Shown piece by piece: positions 17,086 to 25,308 of a stretch of DNA of 64,000 nucleotides (its first letter is position 1; every line of letters starts with the position of its first letter). The notes beneath the pieces were generated by a model. The model did not search any database and had not been told where the DNA came from. It saw nothing but the letters and a program-made list of their open reading frames with translations. Both the position numbers and the translations under genes were made by a program. The DNA is from an uncultured Eubacteriales bacterium (GTDB lineage Bacteria; Bacillota; Clostridia; Oscillospirales; Acutalibacteraceae): assembly GCA_934630515.1 (NCBI GenBank), contig CAKTVV010000008.1:46390-110389 (forward strand). Direction: 5' to 3'.

Positions 17086-20000
17086 GGGGCTTTCCTCCCT
17101 TTCTTTCGTCTTTGGATGCACCAGAGTGCTGCAACCGCCGGCAGCAGCGCCCCCCATGCCCATAGCGAGGGGGACGAACGGTGGCGTATGGCAGCGCCGG
17201 CGACGCTGCCGGCGTGGTCGGTACCGGCTACGCCGGAATAGATCACGCCGTCCGGGTCAAACACCAGCTTCAGCACCCGGAAGGAGGTGAGCTGTTCTCC
17301 GATCAGTGTGCCGGAGCCATCGGTGCGGGAATTGACGACCCGGGATACGGTGTCGCCTGTCACGGTTCCCAAGCCTTGCATATGTCCTGTGTCGTTGGGT
17401 ATCTGCACATTCCAGGTGCGTGTGCCGCAGGCGCTTTCTGTCAGCGGCTGACCGTCTTTCCGGATGAGACGAAACTCATATATGTAGGGGTCGGCGGGGT
17501 CCACTGTCAGCCAGTTATCGCACACCAGATGAGGCAGCGTATCGGGATATGCCGTGCGGACTACCTCCAGGTGATCCAATGTGTCGAACAGGGCTGTATC
17601 GTCGTAGTGCAGCGGGTTTAAGGTCAGTGTATATCCGTATACGCTGTCCGTAAAGGTGGTTTTTCGCTCCGGGTCAACCCGGTCAGCGGGCAACTTCCCG
17701 TATACATTGATGGCGTCCACCCGTCCGACGCTGTAGCCGAGCTTGACGGAGCTGGTGGGGCGGGTGACAACGATCGCCACATAGCGTCCCTCTTTTGGCG
17801 TTTCCAGCACTGCGCGCATACAGCGGGTTAAAATGTCGGTGGACGGGTCTAACCGGATGGTTTCTCCATCCCGGATGGTTCGTTCACCGCCGGTGGCGTA
17901 TACCCGGTTTTCCGCTTGGAACAGGGTATCCAGCGTTTGTCCCACATAAAAGTCTGCGCCGCCAAGGAAATATCCGTAGTTTTCGCTGGTCAGCAGGATT
18001 TCCTCCACGGTGGCGGAGCCGCCCAGATGATAGACCAGCACCATCCAAGGGGTCTCCGGAGAGATGTAGTAGCGTTCCTCCAGCGTGGGCAGCCGCCCGG
18101 TGGTGCGCTGCGCCCAGGCGCTGCGGGTGCTGTAGTCCCCGTCGGTCAGAAAGCGTGCGTCATCCGTCCAGAAAGGCTCGCTGAGGTAGCCGCCGGGGGT
18201 GTCGTGGTATCGGTCGGGCATACCGACCTCACAGATGTAGCTGTCCACCGGTAGCTTTCCGGCGATCAGATCCACCCGTTGGGTGGGATCGTCCAGCAGC
18301 GTGCCGTAGGCGCCCACTTCGCCGATCAGCAGTGAAGCCGTGGGCTCCTGTGTGGTGAGCCGGAGACCGATATACCGCCCGACAAAGGATCTGGTGAATT
18401 CCAGCACGACAGCCGGAGCGCCGGAAAAGGCTACGGTGAACGCCGTTTCTTCATACAGAGTCGGCAGAGTTTCGCTGATATACAGCTGCACCTGCTTCAG
18501 CTGTTGACCGGCATCCTCACCGCCGCCGGACGCCACCAGAAGGTGGGTCAGCTGCGCATTTACCCCCAAATCGTATACCAGTGTTTGTGCCGGCGTATCC
18601 GCCGGACAGTGCATACCGGCAGCGGGGGTCAGTTCCTGCGTGATACCGGGTATGATACCGTCCGTGGCAAGCCCGGCATCGGTGACCGGGAGAGCGACAC
18701 CGCTTTCTTGTCGGACGGGCAGCCCTTTCAGCAGGTTGTCACCGTCCGGCAGCTGCGCCGCATCAGCTCGGGAGGTGAGCCGATGGGCCAGCATACCGTC
18801 GGGAGCGGGGTCGGTGACGGAACCATAGGCAGCCAGCTCGCCAAAGCGAATCTGACCATACCAATGGGGCTCCGTGTCCTTGCCGGGGTTGCGGAAAGCG
18901 AACCCCACATACCGCCCTGAGTGGGTATCCCCCCGCAGAAAATAGTTGCCATACGCCACATCAGCCGCTTCGGCGACTAAATTGGCATCGTCATATAAGC
19001 CGTCAGAGGTATCGCTGACGTAGATGCGCACCTCTTTCAGACGCTGATGAACGCCGGTCTCCGAGCCGATGAGGAAATGGGTGAAGTCAGCAATTACACC
19101 GCTGTCAAAGGTGAATTGCGCCCATTCGCCTGCCGGGACAACGCCGTTGCGCATATCCACCACCAGGCGGTTGCTGTCGTCCGGTAAGATCAATTGTCCA
19201 TCGGTGATGAGCGACAGAGAGCCCTCGATGACCTTCCAGCTTTTCCGGTCCGTTCCCCGGGTGGGCAGCCGACCGGACAACAGGCTGTTCTTTGCAACCC
19301 CCAAAGCCGGTAAATAGCTGCCCTTGACCGTGGCTGTGGCTTGCGCCCAATCCAAATCCTCCGTGGGGTCGCCGGCTGTGCCGTAGACAGCCAGCTCGCC
19401 GATCCGCACCTGATGATGCCATCCCCATTTGCCGGCGGTATTGCCGCTGATCGAATCGCCGCAGTATATGCGGAAGCCGATATAACGACCGGTGGCAGGG
19501 GTGTCCAGCGTGTATAACCCTGCCAGCGGCGTCAGTGCGCCGCTGTTTTTGGCGGGCTTGTCGGTGGGGCAGTATTCGTAAGCGGCAACCCGGTTTTCCT
19601 CCTGCATCAGGTCGGGGGAATTGCCCACATACAGCGCTGCTTTATGCAGGCGTACATATTCGCTCATATGGTTGCGCAAATATTCCGTCAGGGCGGAGGC
19701 GTCCACGCCGTCGTCGGTGTCCTGCAGCAGCTTGTCGGCTTCGGCTTTGGTGATGCCGGTGTCCTCGGCGGTGCTGCCGATGGCGAAGCTCTCCACCGTG
19801 CTTTTGGCTCCCATATAATAGATGAGATCCAGATAGTCGGCGCTTGTATAGTACACCGTGCGGCTGGTTTCGGAATCGGTCAGGATGCCGTATTCGGGGT
19901 GAGCGTCGTTATAGTTGCGTGTGCGCCCATCTTCGCCTAAGACCGCTTCTATCGGGGCATCCAGCCCCTGAAATTTGCCGTCGGTTGCGGCGGTTGCATT

Positions 20001-20774
20001 TCGGTTGAACAGCTGCACAGCGTTGACCGGTGTTTTGCCCTCTATGATGCTTTTCTCTGCCGGCGGGGTGGTCAGTTCCGTCACCGTGGCGCCGGTGACG
20101 CAGCGCTGCATAGCCTCCAGACGGGTCTCCGGGGTGCCGTAGACAGCCAGCTCGCCCAGCCGGATCTGTCCGTACCAAGGGGCGCCGGCGCCGGGATATA
20201 GGAACGAAAAGCCTACATAGGCACCCACGGCGGCGGCTCCCCGGCAAAGGTAGTTGCCGGCGGTAACGCCGCTGGCTTCTACGATGCGGTTTTCGGCATC
20301 GTAGAGGGTTTCCAATGTTTCACTGACATAGATGCGCACGTTTTTGAGATACTGGTCGGCGCCAGCCTCGGAACCGACCAAAAAGTGGGTAATGGTGGCT
20401 CGTTTGCCTAAGCTGAAGGTGAAATTACACCAATCGTTCGGCTCGACCTTGCTGCTGCCGAAGCGCAGCTCCAGCATTACCCGGTTGGAGTTGTCCTCTT
20501 TAATTAGTTCTCCGTCGGTGAGCCATGCCAGTTTGCCGCCGTTGACACGCCAGACGCCGCCGTTTGTATCCTTGGTGGGCGTCATACCGGCAATCAGGCT
20601 GTCCGATGGGAGCGCATCGGCGGGCTGATATTCGCCCAGCACAGCCGGTGTGGCTTTACTCCAGTCTGGTGCCGTTTCTCCGGCGGCTGCCCATGCGGCT
20701 GTCATTCCGGCGCTGCACACGGTCAACAGCAGCGAAAGGGACAGCAGCAGGGATAGAAGCTTTCGTGTTGTCAT
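17082..20774 (-). CDS. Membrane-anchored surface protein made of discoidin-like repeats
   Basis: 1230 residues: a signal peptide (MTTRKLLSLLLSLSLLLTVCSAG), about five discoidin-like modules each closing with a motif such as GRYIGFR...VRIGELAVYG, a C-terminal domain of unknown fold, and a terminal membrane segment (WAWGALLPAVAALWC) followed by basic residues. No catalytic domain is recognisable, so it is probably a glycan-binding or adhesion component. The first 470 residues closely resemble the start of the neighbouring SGNH protein, pointing to tandem duplication. It lies 25 bases downstream of that gene, has AGGAGG 9 bases before its ATG, and its stop overlaps the GH26-like gene. The module role is inferred from the fold family. 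Confidence 0.78.
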   Translation of the reverse strand: MTTRKLLSLLLSLSLLLTVCSAGMTAAWAAAGETAPDWSKATPAVLGEYQPADALPSDSLIAGMTPTKDTNGGVWRVNGGKLAWLTDGELIKEDNSNRVMLELRFGSSKVEPNDWCNFTFSLGKRATITHFLVGSEAGADQYLKNVRIYVSETLETLYDAENRIVEASGVTAGNYLCRGAAAVGAYVGFSFLYPGAGAPWYGQIRLGELAVYGTPETRLEAMQRCVTGATVTELTTPPAEKSIIEGKTPVNAVQLFNRNATAATDGKFQGLDAPIEAVLGEDGRTRNYNDAHPEYGILTDSETSRTVYYTSADYLDLIYYMGAKSTVESFAIGSTAEDTGITKAEADKLLQDTDDGVDASALTEYLRNHMSEYVRLHKAALYVGNSPDLMQEENRVAAYEYCPTDKPAKNSGALTPLAGLYTLDTPATGRYIGFRIYCGDSISGNTAGKWGWHHQVRIGELAVYGTAGDPTEDLDWAQATATVKGSYLPALGVAKNSLLSGRLPTRGTDRKSWKVIEGSLSLITDGQLILPDDSNRLVVDMRNGVVPAGEWAQFTFDSGVIADFTHFLIGSETGVHQRLKEVRIYVSDTSDGLYDDANLVAEAADVAYGNYFLRGDTHSGRYVGFAFRNPGKDTEPHWYGQIRFGELAAYGSVTDPAPDGMLAHRLTSRADAAQLPDGDNLLKGLPVRQESGVALPVTDAGLATDGIIPGITQELTPAAGMHCPADTPAQTLVYDLGVNAQLTHLLVASGGGEDAGQQLKQVQLYISETLPTLYEETAFTVAFSGAPAVVLEFTRSFVGRYIGLRLTTQEPTASLLIGEVGAYGTLLDDPTQRVDLIAGKLPVDSYICEVGMPDRYHDTPGGYLSEPFWTDDARFLTDGDYSTRSAWAQRTTGRLPTLEERYYISPETPWMVLVYHLGGSATVEEILLTSENYGYFLGGADFYVGQTLDTLFQAENRVYATGGERTIRDGETIRLDPSTDILTRCMRAVLETPKEGRYVAIVVTRPTSSVKLGYSVGRVDAINVYGKLPADRVDPERKTTFTDSVYGYTLTLNPLHYDDTALFDTLDHLEVVRTAYPDTLPHLVCDNWLTVDPADPYIYEFRLIRKDGQPLTESACGTRTWNVQIPNDTGHMQGLGTVTGDTVSRVVNSRTDGSGTLIGEQLTSFRVLKLVFDPDGVIYSGVAGTDHAGSVAGAAIRHRSSPSLWAWGALLPAVAALWCIQRRKKGRKAP

Positions 20775-20799
20775 GCAAGTGCCTCCTGTATGAAAGCGG

Positions 20800-23700
20800 T
20801 TAGTATATTCGGGTCAGTGAGGTGTCGTTCACATCGTTTACACAACGCCGGATCGTGTCGCCGTATACATAGCGGGTAACACCGTTGTCATCATAGGCAA
20901 CGTAGGGACGGGCGACGATGGCGGTGGAACGATGTGCGGCGGGGATGCCGACCACCACGGCGGTGTACATCGCACCGTAGTCGGTGAGACTATACAGATT
21001 GTTGGCGGGAACATCCCGCACAGCGGTATTCTGCGTACCGATCACCAGCTGGGCAGGAGTTGTCTGACTGGCGATCGCTACCAAGGCTCCGGCAGTGACG
21101 ACCGGGTAGGTTTTGCCGTTTACCCGCACGGTTGCCTGGGTATAGTCGGCTATATGACCGGTTTGGCAGCTCACTCCCGGCAGGACGGCATCAAAACCGA
21201 ACCGCAACGCTGTCTTGCCTTCTGCGTCCACGCCCCGGATCTGCGCCCCCTTGACCGCAACGGCGCTTTCCTCGGCGGCATAGCCGACGGCTGCCAGCTC
21301 ACTGATCCATGCGGTTTTATAGCTGGCGTGCTGTCCCAGAATGACCCGCATACGCTTGCCGGTGGCGGGCTTTGTCAGCGTCACCAACCGTCCGGCGGCA
21401 GAACCGTCGTTTTCAATGGGATCCGCTTCATATACCGGGTCAACTGCGGTCAGATCGCTCAGATCATCTCCTATGTAGACCTTTACGGAGGGATATAGGA
21501 ACGCCGTTTCGTTCAGTTCGGTCATACAGCCGCCCAGCAGCAGCTGGCTGATGGTAACGGTGGTGTCGAAGGTGATCGAAAGATTGTATCCGGTACCGTG
21601 GTCGGTGCCGCTGTCGCCGTTCACAAACCGCAGAATACCATTGGTGATGAGCGCCGTTTCATTGCTTTTTTGCAATCCGGCGATGGCAACGCCTTCCCGG
21701 GTCAAAAGGTTATGCTCCGGCTTGGTGACACGACCGGCATCTGCAATGCTGCCGGTGTAACCGGGGTATACGCCGTTTTCGTCCGGATCACCCCGTCCGT
21801 AAGTCCGGCTGAGATCGGTGCTGCTGGTGGCGGAGGCTTTCATCAGATCCACCGTGTAGTGGGTCTGACCGGTCATAACGGCAAAGACCGTATCGGCAAT
21901 CAGCTTGTGCCCGGCTTCGCCGGGGTGGAGACGGACGCCTTTATCAATATCGATGGAATCCACAAAGGCAGCTTCGCCGCCGGTTTCCATAGCCTCTCGG
22001 GTGGCGGTGTATACGTCCACCAGGGTTGCTCCCAGTTCCGCCGCCAATTCCGCCTGCAGTGGTACAATGTCTTCTGTGATGGTGCGCTGGTAAGGGGGAC
22101 GCAAGGTACAGGGAGAGGTCAGTATATATAGCTCCAGATTAGGATTGATGGAGCGATAGGCGGCAATGATTTCCCGATAGTAGTTCTTATAGACTTCCCG
22201 CCTTTCTGCCCAACCGGCGTAGCTGGCGGCATCGTTGGAGCCCAGCATAACGGTGAGAATGTCCGCATAGCGGATTTTGTCGGTCTTGCGCTGGTGGCGC
22301 ATCCACGATTTGGCGCCGTCCTTTTGGCTGATTTCTTCTTCACCGACGACGGCGGAACCGCCGATGCCGGCGTTGTACAGCTCATAGTCGATGGTATCGC
22401 TGGCATCGTCCAGATACTGCTCCAGTAAAGCGGGATAGTTGTCGGTAACGGTGCCGGTCACCCAGTTGTTGTTGTCCCGGCTGACGAAGATGGTCCCCTC
22501 TGTGATGGAGTCGCCAACGCAAACCAGTTGTTTTTTCTCGGTTTTTGTGGTCATGCTGCCATATACAGTCAGTTCTCCGATGCGCACCTGGCTATACCAG
22601 CCCCATTTGCCGGCTGCGTTGCCGTCGATGGTGTCGCCGCAGTACAGGCGGAATCCGACATAACGGCCGGAGGTTGGAACGGTCAGCGTGTATAAGCCCA
22701 CCAGCGGGGTCAGCGCACCGCTGTTTTTGGCGGGCGTATCGGTGGGGCAGTATTCGTAGGAAGCAACCGGTTCCTCATCCTGCATCAAATCGGGGGAATC
22801 GCCCACATACAGCGCTGCTTTATGCAGGCGCACATATTCGCTGGTATGCTCCCGTAAATAGTCGGTCAACGCAGAGACGTCCACGCCGTCGTCGGTATCC
22901 TGCAGCAGCTTGTCGGCTTCGACTTTGGTGATGCCGGTGTCCTCGGCAGTGCTGCCGATGGCAAAGCTGCGTATGGTGCTCTGAACCCCCAGCGCATAAA
23001 TGATATCCACATACCCGTTTGCGGCAGAATAGACGGTGCGGCTGCTTTCGGTGTCGGTTCGGATGCCGTATTCCGGATGGGCGTCATTATAATTGAGTGT
23101 CCGTCCGTCTTCCCCGAGAATTGCCTGTATCGGGGCGTCCAGACCTTGAAACTTACCGTCGGTGGCAGCGGTGGGATTCTTGTTGCCCGCCGTCACAGAA
23201 ACGGTGTTCTGCGGCGTTTTGCCCTCTATGAGACTTTTCTCTGCCGGCGGTTCGGTCAGCTCTGTGACCGCTGCGCCGGTGACGCAGCGCTGCATAGCCT
23301 GCTGGCGGGTTTCCGGTGTGCCGTAGGCAGCAAGCTCGCCGATGCGGATTGCGCCCCACCAAGGGTGCTTCGGACCGGGATACAGGAAGGAAAATCCGAT
23401 GTATGTACCGATGGCTTCGGCGCCACGGCAAAGATAGTTGCCGGCGGTGACGTCCGTGGCTTCGACGACACGGTTCTGCTCATCATAGAGGGTGTCCAGC
23501 GTCTCGCTGACGTAGATGCGCACATTTTTCAGATATTGATCCTCAGCCGCCTGTGACCCGATCAGAAAATGCGTGATTGTAGCCCGTTTAGCCAAGCGAA
23601 ACGTCATATTGCACCAGTCGCCGGTTTCTACAATTTGACCCGACCAGCCCAGATGGATCTGCGCCGCCTTCGTCCCGTCGACGTCCAGCTCGCCGTCGGT

Positions 23701-23934
23701 GAGCCAGGCCAGTTGGGTCTTATTGTAGGGCTTCCATGCGTCTCCGGTGGTGCCCTGCGTCGGAATTAACCCGGCAATTAAGCTGTCCGGCGGGAGGGTG
23801 TCGGTGGGCTGATATTCGCCCAGGGTTGCGGCGACCCACTCGGACTCTGCAGCCGTTGGCAGGAACCCCACGCAGACAGTGCAGAGCAGACAGATGGCGG
23901 CAGAAAGCACGGATAGGATCTTTCGTGTTTTCAT
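20800..23934 (-). CDS. Secreted SGNH/GDSL esterase with discoidin-like modules
   Basis: 1044 residues. Signal peptide (MKTRKILSVLSAAICLLCTV), two discoidin-like modules (about 30-450), an SGNH hydrolase domain (about 465-700) with block I VCVGDSITEG (Ser476), NAGIGG, GSND and the late RLHPGEAGH carrying the catalytic His, then another discoidin-like module and a C-terminal domain starting KGAQIRGVD that is shared with the giant protein at 1-5645. Such enzymes deacetylate polysaccharides or glycopeptides; the substrate is unknown. There is no terminal membrane anchor, unlike the two downstream products. SD AAGGAGG precedes the ATG. Second gene of the minus-strand operon. Confidence 0.82.
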   Translation of the reverse strand: MKTRKILSVLSAAICLLCTVCVGFLPTAAESEWVAATLGEYQPTDTLPPDSLIAGLIPTQGTTGDAWKPYNKTQLAWLTDGELDVDGTKAAQIHLGWSGQIVETGDWCNMTFRLAKRATITHFLIGSQAAEDQYLKNVRIYVSETLDTLYDEQNRVVEATDVTAGNYLCRGAEAIGTYIGFSFLYPGPKHPWWGAIRIGELAAYGTPETRQQAMQRCVTGAAVTELTEPPAEKSLIEGKTPQNTVSVTAGNKNPTAATDGKFQGLDAPIQAILGEDGRTLNYNDAHPEYGIRTDTESSRTVYSAANGYVDIIYALGVQSTIRSFAIGSTAEDTGITKVEADKLLQDTDDGVDVSALTDYLREHTSEYVRLHKAALYVGDSPDLMQDEEPVASYEYCPTDTPAKNSGALTPLVGLYTLTVPTSGRYVGFRLYCGDTIDGNAAGKWGWYSQVRIGELTVYGSMTTKTEKKQLVCVGDSITEGTIFVSRDNNNWVTGTVTDNYPALLEQYLDDASDTIDYELYNAGIGGSAVVGEEEISQKDGAKSWMRHQRKTDKIRYADILTVMLGSNDAASYAGWAERREVYKNYYREIIAAYRSINPNLELYILTSPCTLRPPYQRTITEDIVPLQAELAAELGATLVDVYTATREAMETGGEAAFVDSIDIDKGVRLHPGEAGHKLIADTVFAVMTGQTHYTVDLMKASATSSTDLSRTYGRGDPDENGVYPGYTGSIADAGRVTKPEHNLLTREGVAIAGLQKSNETALITNGILRFVNGDSGTDHGTGYNLSITFDTTVTISQLLLGGCMTELNETAFLYPSVKVYIGDDLSDLTAVDPVYEADPIENDGSAAGRLVTLTKPATGKRMRVILGQHASYKTAWISELAAVGYAAEESAVAVKGAQIRGVDAEGKTALRFGFDAVLPGVSCQTGHIADYTQATVRVNGKTYPVVTAGALVAIASQTTPAQLVIGTQNTAVRDVPANNLYSLTDYGAMYTAVVVGIPAAHRSTAIVARPYVAYDDNGVTRYVYGDTIRRCVNDVNDTSLTRIY

Positions 23935-23995
23935 CGGAATATCCTCCTTGTGTCATATTCGGTGTCTCCTGATTTTTAATGGGATCAAAGGATCT

Positions 23996-24967
23996 TTATT
24001 GCTCCAGAGTGTGTAATCCGGACATATCCAGCCGGAATGCGGTGGTCAGCACCTCCGGAGTGACGGGTCGCCCGTCCGGATCCAGCCGGGGCAGACCCAG
24101 ACTTTCCATGGAAACGCCGCAATAGTAATCCGAACGCATTCCCCGGATATGGACATAGCCGTCCTCCCGCAGCGTGATGATGGCGTGGAGCGGGTCGTTC
24201 CAGATGATGGTGTTGGCTGCGGCGGGGTATGTGCGCAGGATTTCTTCCGGAAACCGGTCGTGGGGCTTGTTGAACCAATAATTGCTGGCGGAGTTCAGCT
24301 CAAAGAACGGTACATTGTCCACAAAATTCAGGTAGTCGACGTGATAATGACCGCACAGCACCAGCAGGACCCGCTGCCGATCATTATTTACCCGGCGCAG
24401 CATAGTGCGCACCTGCTCCCGCTCGGCGGTGCACAGTCCGTCCCGGGTGCGGATCAGGCTGTGATGACCGAAAAGCACGCAGGGATACGGAGAGTCCATA
24501 ATGCTTTGTTCCATCCAGCGGATCTGCTCCGGTCCCAGCACGTCCATCTGGGTGTCGGGCTCCCGGATGCCCTGGGGCGGGTGCCAGTAGTTGCGTTGTT
24601 CGTAATGATAGAGCTTGCCCCGGTGGATCATCTGATTGACGTCATAGCAGATGAACCGGAAACCGCCGATATCCCGATAATAGTGCCCGTCCGGCATATG
24701 ATAGGCGGTGATCACTTCCTGAAAGCTGCTTCCGTCGCACTCATGGTTGCCGACGCAATGCAGCACTGGTTTTGTATAGGCGTCGCATTGCTCCACAATT
24801 TCCGGCGTAAGCGTCGGACCATGGCACAAATCTCCGCAGTGCAGCACCATATCCACATGATGTGCGTCGGCACTTTTAAGAATTTCGGTCAGACGGGCGG
24901 AAGCTTGGTTGTAGTAACCGGCTGCTTCGTGCAGATCGGCAAAGGCACAGATCTTTAATTCGTTCAT
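23996..24967 (-). CDS. Calcineurin-like metallophosphoesterase
   Basis: 323 residues with the five metal-binding blocks of the superfamily: DLHE, GDLCHG, GNHEC, GHHS and CGHYHVD. There is no signal peptide, so it should be cytoplasmic. The ATG at 24967 (MNELKICAFADLHE) with GGAG upstream is preferred over 25015, because the first metal block normally lies within 15 residues of the start. It is the first gene of a four-gene operon whose other products are all exported; it may hydrolyse a phosphorylated sugar, a nucleotide or a signalling molecule connected with that system. The substrate cannot be read from the sequence. Confidence 0.85.
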   Translation of the reverse strand: MNELKICAFADLHEAAGYYNQASARLTEILKSADAHHVDMVLHCGDLCHGPTLTPEIVEQCDAYTKPVLHCVGNHECDGSSFQEVITAYHMPDGHYYRDIGGFRFICYDVNQMIHRGKLYHYEQRNYWHPPQGIREPDTQMDVLGPEQIRWMEQSIMDSPYPCVLFGHHSLIRTRDGLCTAEREQVRTMLRRVNNDRQRVLLVLCGHYHVDYLNFVDNVPFFELNSASNYWFNKPHDRFPEEILRTYPAAANTIIWNDPLHAIITLREDGYVHIRGMRSDYYCGVSMESLGLPRLDPDGRPVTPEVLTTAFRLDMSGLHTLEQ

Positions 24968-25035
24968 AGAGCATCTCCTTTCTGGCAGCGTCTCATAAAA
25001 TTGCCTAAAAACCAATGAAAAAACGGCGCCGCCTT

Positions 25036-25070
25036 GTACTTATAGTACATCACCGCCCCCGGTGTGACAA
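25036..25070 (-). promoter_or_regulatory. Promoter of the discoidin operon with dyad over the -10
   Basis: Minus-strand TTGTCA (25065-25070), 17-base spacer, TACTAT (25042-25047). A dyad GTACT-TAT-AGTAC (25036-25048) covers the -10 box and is a plausible operator. Confidence 0.75.
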
Positions 25071-25208
25071 TCCCCCAAATAGTAGACATTTTTTGGAAAA
25101 AGCTCCGGGGTGTGGAAAAGTGCGCCGAAAAACGGGCAAAAACTCTCCTGTGCGTGGAGGACGGGCGCAAAACAGAAAAAGCGTCACGAAGCGTAGCCTG
25201 CCGGACGG

Positions 25209-25237
25209 TTGCATTACAGCGGCGTCTGTGCTATGCT
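25209..25237 (+). promoter_or_regulatory. Promoter of the GH42-like gene
   Basis: TTGCAT (25209-25214), 17-base spacer, TATGCT (25232-25237). The expected transcription start is at about 25244, inside the first tandem palindrome. Confidence 0.7.
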
Positions 25238-25240
25238 AAC

Positions 25241-25285
25241 GTCAGACATGAAATGTCAGACATGAAATGTCAGACATGAAATGTC
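25241..25285. repeat. Three tandem 14-bp repeats, each a GACAT-GAA-ATGTC dyad
   Basis: GTCAGACATGAAAT occurs three times without gaps (25241-25254, 25255-25268, 25269-25282), closing with GTC. Each unit contains the dyad GACATGAAATGTC (25245-25257, 25259-25271, 25273-25285). Lying right after the promoter and 24 bases before the start codon, they look like a repressor array. Confidence 0.9.
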
Positions 25286-25308
25286 TAACATTGCAGGAGG
25301 CGGTTCCA

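Larger units (their letters stand above)
24968..25308. other. 341-base divergent control region
   Basis: No gene is seen here. It contains a minus-strand promoter (25042-25070), a plus-strand promoter (25209-25237) and three tandem palindromes (25241-25285). The stretch 25071-25208 shows nothing recognisable. Confidence 0.75.

Noticed and set aside
25064..25279. 71-codon frame across the divergent control region
   Set aside because: It runs through the promoter and the three palindromes, lacks an SD and has no likeness to known proteins.
25241..25285. Short tandem repeats considered as a CRISPR array
   Set aside because: Repeat units of 14 bp have no spacers; no cas gene in the window. A promoter-linked operator array fits better.
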